The translations under genes and the position numbers were made by a program. Shown one piece after another: positions 33,103 through 41,996 of a stretch of DNA of 64,000 nucleotides. The notes beneath the pieces are model-generated. The model saw only the letters and a program-made list of their open reading frames with translations, was not told the origin of the DNA and did not search any database. Positions within the stretch are counted from its first letter, which is position 1. The number at the start of each line of letters is the position of its first letter. The stretch comes from Emcibacter sp. (GTDB taxonomy: Bacteria > Pseudomonadota > Alphaproteobacteria > Sphingomonadales > Emcibacteraceae): positions 3,396,001-3,460,000 of the forward strand of contig NZ_OY776217.1 of NCBI RefSeq assembly GCF_963675455.1, written 5' to 3'.

Positions 33103-33777
33103 TCAAGTGCTGTTTTTATGGTAAATCTGCACAATCCGTTCCGGCGGCATGCCGAGGAAATAAAGGGTCAGGCACAGCATGTTTCTGGTCATTCGCCGGA
33201 TATAGCCGGCCTTCCGGTATCGTACTGCCGAGGTGGTGATCGCCGCCGGGGAGATAGCTATTCTACGCCGCCCCAGACGCCTGACAAGATCAACATCCTC
33301 CATCAGCGGCATATCGGCAAAACCTCCGGCCTCCTCATAAAGCCGGCGTGAAATAAACAGTCCCTGATCCCCGTAGGGCAGAACCAGAAAACGACACCTC
33401 AAGCGGACGATATATTCCAGGCCCCTTGCCTGCCACCTGTCGTCATCCAGTTTCAGGGAAAAACACAGGGCTTTCTGCGGCTGATCCCGCCGGTGTCGCT
33501 CAAGAAGCTCCTGCCAGCCCTCGGGCAGGCAGCTGTCGGCATGAAGAAAAAACAGCCAGTTTCCCTTTGACTTTTGTGCGCCCAGTGCAAGCTGGCCGCC
33601 CCTGCCGGGAGAGCTGACATAAAGTTTTGCCCCGTAGTTTTTCGCCACCTCGCAAGTCCGGTCGGAAGAACCGCCATCAACCACAATGACTTCGTAACCG
33701 GCCAGTCCGCCCAGCAAAGGCAATAGAGATCCGAGATGTTTTTCCGCATTGAGAGTGGGGATAATGATGCTGATCAT
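33103..33777 (-). CDS. TIGR04283-type family 2 glycosyltransferase
   Basis: A 224-residue GT-A glycosyltransferase. ATG 33777 is chosen because MISIIIPTLNAEKHL is the usual family start; upstream in-frame ATGs at 33789 and 33813 lack ribosome sites. VIVVDGGSSDRTCEVAKNYG holds the nucleotide-binding aspartate, LFFLHADSCLP the DxD-like motif, and GDQGLFISRRLYEEAGGF the acceptor region. No transmembrane segment. Its usual partner, the TIGR04282-type enzyme, is found at 31322-31924 on the same strand. The family has been connected with arsenosugars, but the substrate cannot be read here. Confidence 0.87.
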   Translation of the reverse strand: MISIIIPTLNAEKHLGSLLPLLGGLAGYEVIVVDGGSSDRTCEVAKNYGAKLYVSSPGRGGQLALGAQKSKGNWLFFLHADSCLPEGWQELLERHRRDQPQKALCFSLKLDDDRWQARGLEYIVRLRCRFLVLPYGDQGLFISRRLYEEAGGFADMPLMEDVDLVRRLGRRRIAISPAAITTSAVRYRKAGYIRRMTRNMLCLTLYFLGMPPERIVQIYHKNST

Positions 33778-33868
33778 GATGAAGATCATGCCCGGCAAGA
33801 CCTTAGCTGCCAAGAGAAAAGATCAAATAAATGTTCTCTTTTTGTTCTTTTTTGATTATGCTCGAAGC

Positions 33869-34972
33869 ATGACTCGATCCTTTACAGAAAATGACATTAT
33901 CCCCAAAGAGTTCCGGCGCGGGCGCGGTGCCCGGAGCCGGGAAAGCGGGCGTTTCGAGATACAGAAGCGCGAGAGGGTCGACGACGGCTGGGACAGTCTG
34001 GAGAATGGAACAGAGCCGGTCCGCACCTACCTGATGCCGGACAAGTCGAAAACCGTAATCAGCCAGAATGATTCCCCGGATATTCCTTTCAGGAGAGGAC
34101 TTAATCCCTATCGGGGATGCGAGCACGGCTGTATTTATTGTTATGCCCGGCCAAGTCACACCTTTCTGGGATTTTCCGCCGGCCTGGATTTTGAAACCCG
34201 GCTGATGGTGAAATATGACGCCGCCAGGGTTCTGGAACAGGAATTCCGGCACAGGAACTATCGCCCCGAACTGATTGTCATGGGCAGCAATACGGACATA
34301 TACCAGCCGGTGGAGAAAAAACTGCGGATCACCCGGCAGCTCCTGAAAACATTCGAAAAATTCAATCATCCGGTTGGCCTGATCACAAAATCCGCCCTCG
34401 TCAGCCGGGACATTGATATCCTGGCCCGGCTTGCCCGGAAAAAACTTGTCCGCGTCTATGTTTCAGTCACAACCCTGGACTATCGCCTCGCCCGGGCCAT
34501 GGAGCCAAGGGCCAGCGCGCCGCAGAAACGCCTGGACGCCATACGCGATCTGTCGAAAGCCGGCATCCCGGTTGGTGTGATGGCGGCTCCGGTGATCCCC
34601 TCCCTCACCGACCATGAACTGGAAAACATTCTGGCAGAAGCCCACGCGGCCGGGGCCCGCAGCGCCGGTTACATAATGCTCAGGTTGCCTCTGGAGATTA
34701 AAAAGCTGTTCCGCGAATGGCTGGAAGAGGAAGCCCCGGACCGGGCCAAACGTATATTACATCTTTTGCAGGGGATGCATGGGGGCAAAGACTATTCACC
34801 CGACTACGGCAAACGCATGCGGGGCAGCGGCCCCTATGCGGACCTGATCGCGCAAAGGTTCAGGAAAAGCTGCTTCCGGCTTGGTCTCAATCAGAGATCT
34901 TCCGAAGACGACCTGAAGCTGGATCTGTTCCATGTTCCCCTGGATGACGGCAACCAGATGTCTCTTTTTTGA
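33869..34972 (+). CDS. PA0069-family radical SAM protein (spore photoproduct lyase-related)
   Basis: A 367-residue radical SAM enzyme. ATG 33869 is chosen because the family starts there (FRRGRGARSRESGRFE), while the upstream extension is low-complexity and overlaps the divergent gene. NPYRGCEHGCIYCYARPSH contains CxxxCxxC for the [4Fe-4S] cluster; LIVMGSNTDIYQPVEKKL and GLITKSALVSRDIDIL are further family motifs. The enzyme cleaves SAM to a radical; the substrate of the PA0069 group is unknown, and the resemblance to SplB does not prove DNA repair. It diverges from the glycosyltransferase gene and precedes rnhB by 78 bases. Confidence 0.9.
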   Translation: MTRSFTENDIIPKEFRRGRGARSRESGRFEIQKRERVDDGWDSLENGTEPVRTYLMPDKSKTVISQNDSPDIPFRRGLNPYRGCEHGCIYCYARPSHTFLGFSAGLDFETRLMVKYDAARVLEQEFRHRNYRPELIVMGSNTDIYQPVEKKLRITRQLLKTFEKFNHPVGLITKSALVSRDIDILARLARKKLVRVYVSVTTLDYRLARAMEPRASAPQKRLDAIRDLSKAGIPVGVMAAPVIPSLTDHELENILAEAHAAGARSAGYIMLRLPLEIKKLFREWLEEEAPDRAKRILHLLQGMHGGKDYSPDYGKRMRGSGPYADLIAQRFRKSCFRLGLNQRSSEDDLKLDLFHVPLDDGNQMSLF

Positions 34973-35050
34973 ACCAAAGACCGGAACAGCTCTTCTTGAC
35001 ACAGGCAGCGATCATCCCTTAAGCCTTTCAGAAGTACAAGGGGTGATCAT

Positions 35051-35695
35051 ATGTCCGGCAACCGCCAAACAGAAATTTTCAAAACAAAAGCGTCCCGACC
35101 GGACTTCAGCCTGGAACAGGCTGTTGACGGTGTCGTCTGCGGTGTGGACGAGGTCGGGCGCGGTCCCCTGGCCGGCCCGGTTGTGGCCGCTGCTGTCATC
35201 CTTGATCCGGACAATATTCCAGATGGTCTTAATGATTCAAAGAAACTCAGCGCTAAAAAACGTGAACAGCTTTATGAGCAAATCACCGCAAGTAGTTGTT
35301 TTGCCTTCGGAGAAGCCAGCGTCGAGGAAATAGATCAGCTGAATATCCTGCGCGCCAGCCTTCTGGCCATGCAACGGGCGGTCAACGCACTCCCCAAAAA
35401 ACCGGACCACGCCCTGGTCGACGGCAACCAGATGCCGGACCTGATTTGCCCCGCGTCGTGCGTCATAAAGGGCGATGCAAGATCACTTTCCATCGCCGCG
35501 GCCTCTATTATTGCAAAAGTGAAGAGAGATTTTTTCATGAAAAATCTTGCAGAAATTCACCCGGAATACGGTTGGGAGCGTAACGCAGGATATGGTACCC
35601 GCCAACATATGGAAGCACTAGAGCTTGTAGGAGCGTGTCCTTTTCATCGCAAATCGTTCGCGCCAATTCGTGACCTAATGACTCAAGAGTCTTAG
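35051..35695 (+). CDS. rnhB: Ribonuclease HII
   Basis: A 214-residue endonuclease that cuts RNA in RNA-DNA hybrids and removes single ribonucleotides from DNA. The acidic catalytic residues are visible in VCGVDEVGRGPLAGPVVAAA (DE), ALVDGNQMPDL (D) and SIAAASIIAKVKRD (final D). AAGGGG-type sequence lies about seven bases before ATG 35051. It directly precedes ccrM on the same strand, a pairing common in alphaproteobacteria. Two GANTC sites lie within its last 16 bases. Confidence 0.96.
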   Translation: MSGNRQTEIFKTKASRPDFSLEQAVDGVVCGVDEVGRGPLAGPVVAAAVILDPDNIPDGLNDSKKLSAKKREQLYEQITASSCFAFGEASVEEIDQLNILRASLLAMQRAVNALPKKPDHALVDGNQMPDLICPASCVIKGDARSLSIAAASIIAKVKRDFFMKNLAEIHPEYGWERNAGYGTRQHMEALELVGACPFHRKSFAPIRDLMTQES

Positions 35696-35749
35696 GTAAC
35701 TTACTGATTCAGCTAAAAAAAATACTTGACGCGATTCGCCTTTTGACTC
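35680..35749 (+). promoter_or_regulatory. Cluster of five GANTC sites at the ccrM promoter
   Basis: GANTC sites occur at 35680-35684, 35687-35691, 35706-35710, 35733-35737 and 35745-35749, five in 70 bases ending 12 bases before the ccrM start. CcrM methylates this very sequence, and its Caulobacter promoter region also has GANTC sites that make transcription depend on hemimethylation. A TTGACG hexamer at 35726-35731 could be the -35 element. Confidence 0.6.
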
Positions 35750-35761
35750 AGACTGCGGATC

Positions 35762-36925
35762 ATGAGCAAGAAAACAAACATAAAAAATACATCCAAAGCA
35801 ATCCGCAAGAGCGCAGCCGGCGGTGCACAGGATGTCTACACCGAACTTCCCCTGGACCAGATCCTTCAGGGGAACTGTATCGAACTTATGAACCAGTTGC
35901 CGGAGAAGTCGGTTGACGTGATTTTTGCCGACCCGCCCTACAACATGCAGCTCAAGGGAGAGCTTCATCGTCCCGACAACAGCCATGTGGACGCGGTCAA
36001 TGATCACTGGGATAAATTCGACAATTTTGCCAGCTATGACGACTTCTCCCGGGCCTGGCTTACCGCCGCCCGCCGGGTCCTGAAAGACAACGGCACCATC
36101 TGGGTGATCGGCAGCTATCACAATATATACCGTGTCGGCGCCACACTTCAGGATATCGGTTACTGGGTGCTGAATGACATTGTCTGGCGCAAAACCAATC
36201 CCATGCCCAATTTCCGCGGCACACGCTTTACCAACGCGCATGAGACCATTCTGTGGTGCAACAAAGGCGAAAACTACAATAAATATACCTTCAATTACGA
36301 TGCCATGAAGGCTCTTAATGAAGATGTTCAGATGCGGTCCGACTGGACCCTGCCGATCTGTTCCGGCAAGGAACGCCTGAAAGTCAACGGCCACAAGGGA
36401 CATTCCACCCAGAAACCAGAAGCCCTGCTGTACAGAGTGCTGCTGGCTTCCACAAACAAGGGTGATGTGGTCCTTGATCCGTTCTTCGGATCCGGCACCA
36501 CCGGCGCTGTCGCCAAAAAGATGGGCCGTCATTTCATCGGCCTTGAAAAAGAAGAAAAATATATTCGCCTGGCCATGGACCGGATCAATGCCATCGACAG
36601 CCTTGATGAAGAGGCGATGGAAATCACACCGGCCAAGCGGGCCCAGCCCCGGGTTCCTTTCGGCACCCTTGTGGAACGCGGCATGATTGCCCCCGGCACC
36701 CTGCTCTATGGCCCGAAAGCCTCCAACGGCACACAGCATATCGCCAAAGTCCGGGCAGACGGCACGCTGATCAGCGACAACAATAAAGGATCAATCCACC
36801 AGGTTGGTGCTCAGTTACAGGGCGCACCGTCCTGTAACGGCTGGACCTATTGGCACCTGCAGGTAAAAGAACAACTGGTTCCCATCGATATTCTGAGACA
36901 ACAGATACGCCAGGAACTGCACTAG
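35762..36925 (+). CDS. ccrM: CcrM-type DNA adenine methyltransferase (GANTC)
   Basis: A 387-residue beta-class N6-adenine methyltransferase. VIFADPPYNMQLKGEL carries the catalytic DPPY motif (about residues 58-61), and VVLDPFFGSGTTGAVAKKMG is the SAM-binding FxGxG motif further on, the order typical of the beta class. The last 90 residues (from about TLVERGMIAPGTLLYG to the C-terminus, with CNGWTYWHLQ) are the extra domain characteristic of CcrM, needed for DNA recognition. CcrM methylates GANTC after replication and ties gene expression to the cell cycle in alphaproteobacteria. The promoter is dense in GANTC sites, and a terminator follows at 36957. Confidence 0.95.
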   Translation: MSKKTNIKNTSKAIRKSAAGGAQDVYTELPLDQILQGNCIELMNQLPEKSVDVIFADPPYNMQLKGELHRPDNSHVDAVNDHWDKFDNFASYDDFSRAWLTAARRVLKDNGTIWVIGSYHNIYRVGATLQDIGYWVLNDIVWRKTNPMPNFRGTRFTNAHETILWCNKGENYNKYTFNYDAMKALNEDVQMRSDWTLPICSGKERLKVNGHKGHSTQKPEALLYRVLLASTNKGDVVLDPFFGSGTTGAVAKKMGRHFIGLEKEEKYIRLAMDRINAIDSLDEEAMEITPAKRAQPRVPFGTLVERGMIAPGTLLYGPKASNGTQHIAKVRADGTLISDNNKGSIHQVGAQLQGAPSCNGWTYWHLQVKEQLVPIDILRQQIRQELH

Positions 36926-36956
36926 AATAATAACAACTATAATCTCCGGTAAAAAC

Positions 36957-36985
36957 TAGCTCACCGCCTGCCCGACGGTGAGCTA
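36957..36985 (+). terminator. Intrinsic terminator after ccrM
   Basis: TAGCTCACCG pairs with CGGTGAGCTA around a short CCTGCCCGA-type loop, followed by TTTTATTT. Confidence 0.85.
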
Positions 36986-37109
36986 TTTTATTTGGCACAT
37001 TTCAGCCATTTCTCAACTAATATTGATTGATTTTAATACATATTTAAGATCAGCTAAACTATTCTGCATGCCGTAATAATGTATACCTCTATGCAACTCT
37101 GGGTATTTT

Positions 37110-38921
37110 ATGCACAAAGAAAATGAGGATAAGCTGAAATATATCAATTGGCTGGGAGAATTCACCTCCAAGAAAATGGAGCGGGAATTCGTTACGAGCC
37201 AATGGCAGAATCTTGTTAAAAACTACCGGTATTTCACCTATACTTTCACGGTGATCTTCTTTACGGCCATATTTTTCAGCTTGGCAAAGACAGAATATAC
37301 GACCCAGACCTATTTCAACCTGTCCGCCAGAATTCTGAGCATTCTGCCCCTGTATCTGACGATGGTGTTCTTTATGAAAAAGAACAGGCCGGATATATTT
37401 TTCAGGGCAACCTTTCTTTCCCTGATGAATTTGACAGGCATTTTTCTGCTTTCCATTGGTATTTTCATCAGTGACAACTGGGTTAACTTCGCCGGCGCCT
37501 TCGTCCTCACAACCATCGCCTACACCACTTATCCCATGTCGAACCTGCAACGAATTATATATGGTTTCAGCCTCGCTGTGGGCCTTCAGGCGGTTAATTT
37601 CATACGTTTCTCGCCCGAAGCCGCGAATTTTTTTATGCAAAGCGCCATGCTGTTTTCAGCCAATATCTTCGGTTTCTGGCAGATGCACAATACCAGCATT
37701 CTGACCAGGAACACCTACCTGAGCCTGCAACGGGAAAAAGACCTGAACCGCAAACTGGAACAGGAGCTCATCCAGCGCAAAAAGGCGGAGGAAGCCAGCC
37801 GGCAGAATGAGGAACTGTTCCGTTCCCTATTCACCGCCACCATGTATCCGCTTGCCATGATCAAGACCGGATCCCCTGAACTGATCACCGCAAATACAGC
37901 CTTTTATGAACTCTTCTCCCTGTCTGCACGGAGCCGGGGCAACGAAACCTTCATGGGGCGTTTTGACCACCCCGAAGACTTCTTGGCCATGATGCGAAAA
38001 GCCGCCAAATCGGCGACCTACACCATGGACACCACAAAACTGAATCACAAGGAAAACGGTACCCGGATTGTTGAAATCTGCATGGTGCCGGTTCGCATCA
38101 ATGAAATGCGGTTCCTTCTGGTCGGCCTGTCGGACATCACCCTGCGCAAGCAGGAAGAGGCTGTTCTGCGCAATGTGACCGAAGATGCGGTCAGCGCAAA
38201 CCTGGCAAAGACTGAATTCCTGGCCAACATGAGCCATGAACTGCGCACGCCCCTGAACGCCATCCTTGGCTTTACCGAGATCATGGAACAGGAACTGCTC
38301 GGCCCCCTGGGCAATGAACAGTATAAATCCTATCTTCAGGATATCCATACAAGCGGCCGGCACCTGATGGAACTGATCAGCGAAATTCTCGATGTGGCTA
38401 AAATTGAATCCGGCAAGTTTGCCCTGTCCCGGGACGAAATCACCCTGGGAGAGCTGATCGATAATGTCCTCAGCATGCTGAATACCCGCCATGCCGAAAC
38501 CAGCATTTCGGTCACGACCAACATTCATGATCCCGCTTTGCTCCTGGATGTGGATATTCTCAGGATCCGGCAGGTGATCCTGAACCTGCTCGGCAATGCC
38601 CTCAAATTTTCTCATGACGGGGATGAGATCTCCATCTCGACCTCCTGTCGCAACAATAGCCTCATTTTGCAGGTCACGGATCAGGGGATCGGCATTGCGC
38701 CGCAGGACCTTGAGCGGGTTTTTGATCCCTTTACCCAGGTCGAAAGCTCCTATAACCGCAAACGGGACGGTGTCGGGCTTGGCCTTGCCCTAAGCCGGAA
38801 GCTGGTAGAAGCCCATGACGGCACGCTTACTCTGGAAAGCGTTCTTCATCGCGGCACAACCGTGACAATGGCCCTGCCGGAAAGCTGCATCGTCAACGAG
38901 AAAATTCGCCAGATCTCCTGA
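37110..38921 (+). CDS. Membrane-bound PAS sensor histidine kinase
   Basis: A 603-residue kinase. Residues about 38-200 hold roughly six membrane helices without a large outside domain, suggesting sensing in or near the membrane. A short coiled coil (LSLQREKDLNRKLEQELIQR) leads to a PAS domain (about 232-345). The HisKA domain has the phospho-accepting histidine at about residue 376 in LANMSHELRTPLNAILGF, and the ATPase domain shows NLLGNALKFS (N box), VTDQGIGIAPQDLERVFDPF (G1/F box) and GVGLGLALSRKL (G2). No response regulator is adjacent, so this is an orphan kinase in this window. A LysR gene converges on it from the other side. Confidence 0.92.
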   Translation: MHKENEDKLKYINWLGEFTSKKMEREFVTSQWQNLVKNYRYFTYTFTVIFFTAIFFSLAKTEYTTQTYFNLSARILSILPLYLTMVFFMKKNRPDIFFRATFLSLMNLTGIFLLSIGIFISDNWVNFAGAFVLTTIAYTTYPMSNLQRIIYGFSLAVGLQAVNFIRFSPEAANFFMQSAMLFSANIFGFWQMHNTSILTRNTYLSLQREKDLNRKLEQELIQRKKAEEASRQNEELFRSLFTATMYPLAMIKTGSPELITANTAFYELFSLSARSRGNETFMGRFDHPEDFLAMMRKAAKSATYTMDTTKLNHKENGTRIVEICMVPVRINEMRFLLVGLSDITLRKQEEAVLRNVTEDAVSANLAKTEFLANMSHELRTPLNAILGFTEIMEQELLGPLGNEQYKSYLQDIHTSGRHLMELISEILDVAKIESGKFALSRDEITLGELIDNVLSMLNTRHAETSISVTTNIHDPALLLDVDILRIRQVILNLLGNALKFSHDGDEISISTSCRNNSLILQVTDQGIGIAPQDLERVFDPFTQVESSYNRKRDGVGLGLALSRKLVEAHDGTLTLESVLHRGTTVTMALPESCIVNEKIRQIS

Positions 38922-38938
38922 CCTTCCCGTCCCCTGAA

Positions 38939-39832
38939 TCACACGGGAGCCGCCAGTTTCACTATCCAGTCACTGAAAGCCCGCACTGCCGGGTCGAATT
39001 TTTTGTAACTCTGGTAGAGCAACGCATATTCAAACCCGGAGGAATATTCAATGCCGAAAGGATTGATCAGACGTCCTTCGTCGATATCCTTCCCGACCAT
39101 AAAATCCGGCACCAGAGCCAGGCCGAGATTGTTCCTGACCCCCTCGATAATCATGAAAAAATGCTCGAACCCCAATGCAGGCAAATCACGGGCGACATCC
39201 AGTCCCAGTGAAGACTGCCATTTTTGCAGCAGAGCGGGGCGGGATGTATGCTCAAGATAACGGCAGCAGCCGAGGGTTTCCTGCCGGTCATCCCCCCCGT
39301 GCAAACGTATATATTCAGGTCCTGAGATCAGCAAAAGCCGCTCCGGGAACAAGAGCTGCCGCTCCAGCCCGGCGCCCCATTTTTCCTGGCAGCGGACATA
39401 AATATCCGCCTCCAGGACGCTGTTTTTTTCCACCGGCCCGTCACCGGTGCTTAGTTGCAGCCGGATCCCGGGAAAGTGATCGGCAAAACCCTGCAATCGG
39501 GGGATAAGCCAACTGCTGCTGAAAGACGGCAGGATATTGACATGGAGTATGCCGCTGGCATCCCTTTCCCGTGTCAGGAAGGTTACCGTCTCGATGGTTT
39601 CCAGCGCCAGGGAAATCTGGGTTAAAAAAGTCTGTCCCCGTTCGCTTAACTGAAGGTTCAGGCCGCTCCTGTCAAACAGGGTACAGCCGAGATAATCCTC
39701 AAGCAGGGCAATCTGCTTGCTGACCGCTCCCTGGGTTACCCCCAGTTCCCCGGCCGCCCGGGTAAAGCTGCCGTGGCGCGCCGCCACTTCAAAGTGACGC
39801 AGGGCGTTTAATGGGGGAAGCTGGCGTTTCAT
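38939..39832 (-). CDS. LysR-family transcriptional regulator (GcvA-like)
   Basis: A 297-residue DNA-binding protein. The N-terminal winged helix-turn-helix begins LPPLNALRHFEVAARHGSFT and continues AAGELGVTQGAVSKQIALLE, closely resembling GcvA and related regulators. The rest is a periplasmic-binding-protein-like effector domain. LysR proteins usually regulate the divergent neighbour; here that is the VOC protein gene (start 39937), followed by the hydroxyacid dehydrogenase gene. The 104-base gap between the divergent starts should hold the operator; the AT-rich stretch 39833-39870 is a candidate place. The effector is unknown. Confidence 0.93.
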   Translation of the reverse strand: MKRQLPPLNALRHFEVAARHGSFTRAAGELGVTQGAVSKQIALLEDYLGCTLFDRSGLNLQLSERGQTFLTQISLALETIETVTFLTRERDASGILHVNILPSFSSSWLIPRLQGFADHFPGIRLQLSTGDGPVEKNSVLEADIYVRCQEKWGAGLERQLLFPERLLLISGPEYIRLHGGDDRQETLGCCRYLEHTSRPALLQKWQSSLGLDVARDLPALGFEHFFMIIEGVRNNLGLALVPDFMVGKDIDEGRLINPFGIEYSSGFEYALLYQSYKKFDPAVRAFSDWIVKLAAPV

Positions 39833-39936
39833 TTAATCATTACTTTTTCTCATGTATAAATACTATTAATCGTTTGCCGCCTCCCTTACAAGAGCTTTAT
39901 AATGAGCGTAACATCGACGCGCTCTGGAGATCAAAT

Positions 39937-40365
39937 ATGGCAGCTCACCCCTTTCACCTTGCCTTTCCGGTCACTGACCTGGAACAGACACGACGGTTTT
40001 ATGTGGATATGCTCGGCGCCAGCACCGGCCGGGAGGCACCGCGCTGGATTGACTTTAATCTGTTCGGTCACCAGGTTTCCGCCCACCTTGTGGACAAAAT
40101 GGACAAGGTACCCACCAACCCGGTAGACGGACAGGATATTCCGGCCAGGCATTTCGGCGTAATCCTGGAGCGGGCCGAATGGAATAAACTGGCCGGAAAG
40201 TTACGGGCCTGTAACACCAGCTTTATTGTTGAACCCTATGTGCGCTTTGAAGGCCAGACAGGGGAACAGGCAACCATGTTTTTTCAGGACCCGAGTGGCA
40301 ATTACCTTGAATTCAAATCCTTTGCCGACCATAAAGATATCTTCGACCCGGATTACAAAGACTGA
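39937..40365 (+). CDS. VOC-family (glyoxalase/dioxygenase fold) protein
   Basis: A 142-residue protein starting at ATG 39937, seven bases after GGAG. The vicinal-oxygen-chelate fold shows in HLAFPVTDLEQTRRFYVDML at the start, HFGVILERAEWNKLAGKL in the middle and MFFQDPSGNYLEFKSFAD at the end; the histidine of HLAFP, the histidine of HFGVI and the glutamate of LEFK are the likely metal ligands. Such proteins are small dioxygenases, isomerases or resistance proteins; the reaction is not readable here. The next gene begins 19 bases later, and both are probably controlled by the divergent LysR regulator. Confidence 0.85.
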   Translation: MAAHPFHLAFPVTDLEQTRRFYVDMLGASTGREAPRWIDFNLFGHQVSAHLVDKMDKVPTNPVDGQDIPARHFGVILERAEWNKLAGKLRACNTSFIVEPYVRFEGQTGEQATMFFQDPSGNYLEFKSFADHKDIFDPDYKD

Positions 40366-40383
40366 CGGACAAAGTGCACCTTC

Positions 40384-41307
40384 ATGGCCATACTAATTAT
40401 TCTTCCCGAAAAGCAGGCTGAAGAGGTCAGGAACCTTCTGCTTCAGAAAATACCTGATGAACAGATTTTCATCTGGCCTGAGATCGGCGCAGCAGAAAAT
40501 ATTGAAATTGCCGTTACCTGGAACCATTCGCATGGCATCTTCGGACAATTCCCCAACCTGAAACTGATTGCATCCTATGGTGCCGGCGTGGATCATATCT
40601 TTGCCGATCCCGACCTTCCCAAAGAGATACCCGTCAGCCGTTTTGTCGCCGACAGCCTGTCCAGGCAGATGGCAGACTATGTGGCCGGGGCCATACTGGC
40701 CCATCGACTGCGACTGGTGGATTACAGGGAATACCAGGCCGCCGGCCATTGGACACCCCATGCCCCGAGGGCCGGCAATCGCGTCACCATCCTCGGGCTC
40801 GGTGAATTGGGAAGCCGGACGGCAGAACAGCTGACCCGCATGGATTTCGAGGTCAGCGGCTGGAGCCGCAGTCGCAAGTCACTGGATAATTGCACCTGTT
40901 ACGCCGGCCGCAAGGAGCTAGGCATAGCTGTGAATGACGCCGATTATGTCGTCTGTCTCCTGCCGCTCACCGCAGAAACACGCGGCATCCTCAACCGCAA
41001 CCTGTTTAACATGATGAAAGAAGGAGCCTATCTGATCAATGCCGCCCGCGGCGATCATTTGGTTGTTGATGACCTGCTGGATGCCCTCTATCAGGGCCGC
41101 CTCGCCGGGGCCTGTCTGGATGTTTTTGAAATAGAACCCCTGCCCGGGGACAGCCCGCTCTGGCGTCATCCCCGGATACTGATCACTCCTCATATCGCAA
41201 GCATCAGTCGCAGCGATGATATGGCGGATTATATCCTGGAAAATTATCAGGCACTTCGCGGCGGTACACCGCTTGCCAATCTGGTAGATAGCGCGCTTGG
41301 ATATTAG
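40384..41307 (+). CDS. D-2-hydroxyacid dehydrogenase (glyoxylate/hydroxypyruvate reductase A type)
   Basis: A 307-residue NAD(P)-dependent reductase. The nucleotide-binding domain starts with VTILGLGELGSRTAEQLTRM (about 138-157), and the basic SRSRK after strand 2 suggests NADPH preference. The catalytic set is visible: arginine in INAARGDHLVVDD, glutamate in DVFEIEPLPGD and histidine in ITPHIASISR. Length and motifs fit GhrA-like enzymes, which reduce glyoxylate or hydroxypyruvate. It follows the VOC gene at 19 bases in the LysR-linked unit. Confidence 0.9.
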   Translation: MAILIILPEKQAEEVRNLLLQKIPDEQIFIWPEIGAAENIEIAVTWNHSHGIFGQFPNLKLIASYGAGVDHIFADPDLPKEIPVSRFVADSLSRQMADYVAGAILAHRLRLVDYREYQAAGHWTPHAPRAGNRVTILGLGELGSRTAEQLTRMDFEVSGWSRSRKSLDNCTCYAGRKELGIAVNDADYVVCLLPLTAETRGILNRNLFNMMKEGAYLINAARGDHLVVDDLLDALYQGRLAGACLDVFEIEPLPGDSPLWRHPRILITPHIASISRSDDMADYILENYQALRGGTPLANLVDSALGY

Positions 41308-41408
41308 TTGAGCTTTTCTGCTCTTTTGCCGTCAATTTGCGTTGCATGGCCGTAGCCAACCTGTTAATTTGCGCGCGAAACAGACTGTTCTTTAAAAAGG
41401 TAAGCATC

Positions 41409-41972
41409 ATGAAGATAGATGGAAACTCCATTCGTCCGGGTAATGTCATTGAACATCAGGGTGGCCTCTGGGTCGCTGTAAAGATCCAGCATACGCAGCC
41501 CGGCAAAGGCGGTGCCTACTTACAGGTTGAACTGAAGAACCTGAAAGACGGCCGCAAGCTGAATGAACGTTTCCGGTCATCGGAGAAAGTAGAGCGTGTC
41601 CGTCTCGAACAGAAGGATCACACCTTCCTTTTCGAAGCCGACAACATGTATACCTTCATGGACAAGGAAACCTATGACCAGGTTGAAATCAGCGGCGACC
41701 TGATTGGTGACCAGAAAGTCTACCTGCAGGATGGCATGGAAGTTGTTGTCGAGAGTTACGACGGCGCCCCCCTCAGCGTCCAGCTTCCCCAGACTGTCGA
41801 ACTTGAAGTGGCAGAGACCGAGCCTGTGGTCAAGGGACAGACAGCCGCCTCTTCCAACAAACCGGCTATTATGGAAAACGGCGTACGAGTCATGGTTCCC
41901 CCCTTCATCAGCCAGGGTGACCGTATCGTCGTTTATACCGAAGACAGCACCTATGCGGAACGTGCCAAGTAA
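41409..41972 (+). CDS. efp: Translation elongation factor P
   Basis: A 187-residue factor that relieves ribosome stalling at polyproline. ATG 41409 is chosen because MKIDGNSIRPGNVIEHQGGL is the normal beginning; the track's longer form is upstream leader. Domain I has the loop TQPGKGGAYLQVELKNL, with the lysine at the position modified in EpmA/EpmB organisms. Domains II and III end with VMVPPFISQGDRIVVYTEDS. The inositol-phosphatase gene follows by 24 bases. An EpmA gene is not in the window. Confidence 0.97.
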   Translation: MKIDGNSIRPGNVIEHQGGLWVAVKIQHTQPGKGGAYLQVELKNLKDGRKLNERFRSSEKVERVRLEQKDHTFLFEADNMYTFMDKETYDQVEISGDLIGDQKVYLQDGMEVVVESYDGAPLSVQLPQTVELEVAETEPVVKGQTAASSNKPAIMENGVRVMVPPFISQGDRIVVYTEDSTYAERAK

Positions 41973-41996
41973 CCTCTCGTAACGAAGGAAAATATC

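Noticed and set aside
35675..36739. 354-codon antisense frame opposite ccrM
   Set aside because: Shadow of a GC-rich coding strand; the + strand has clear DPPY and FxGxG motifs.
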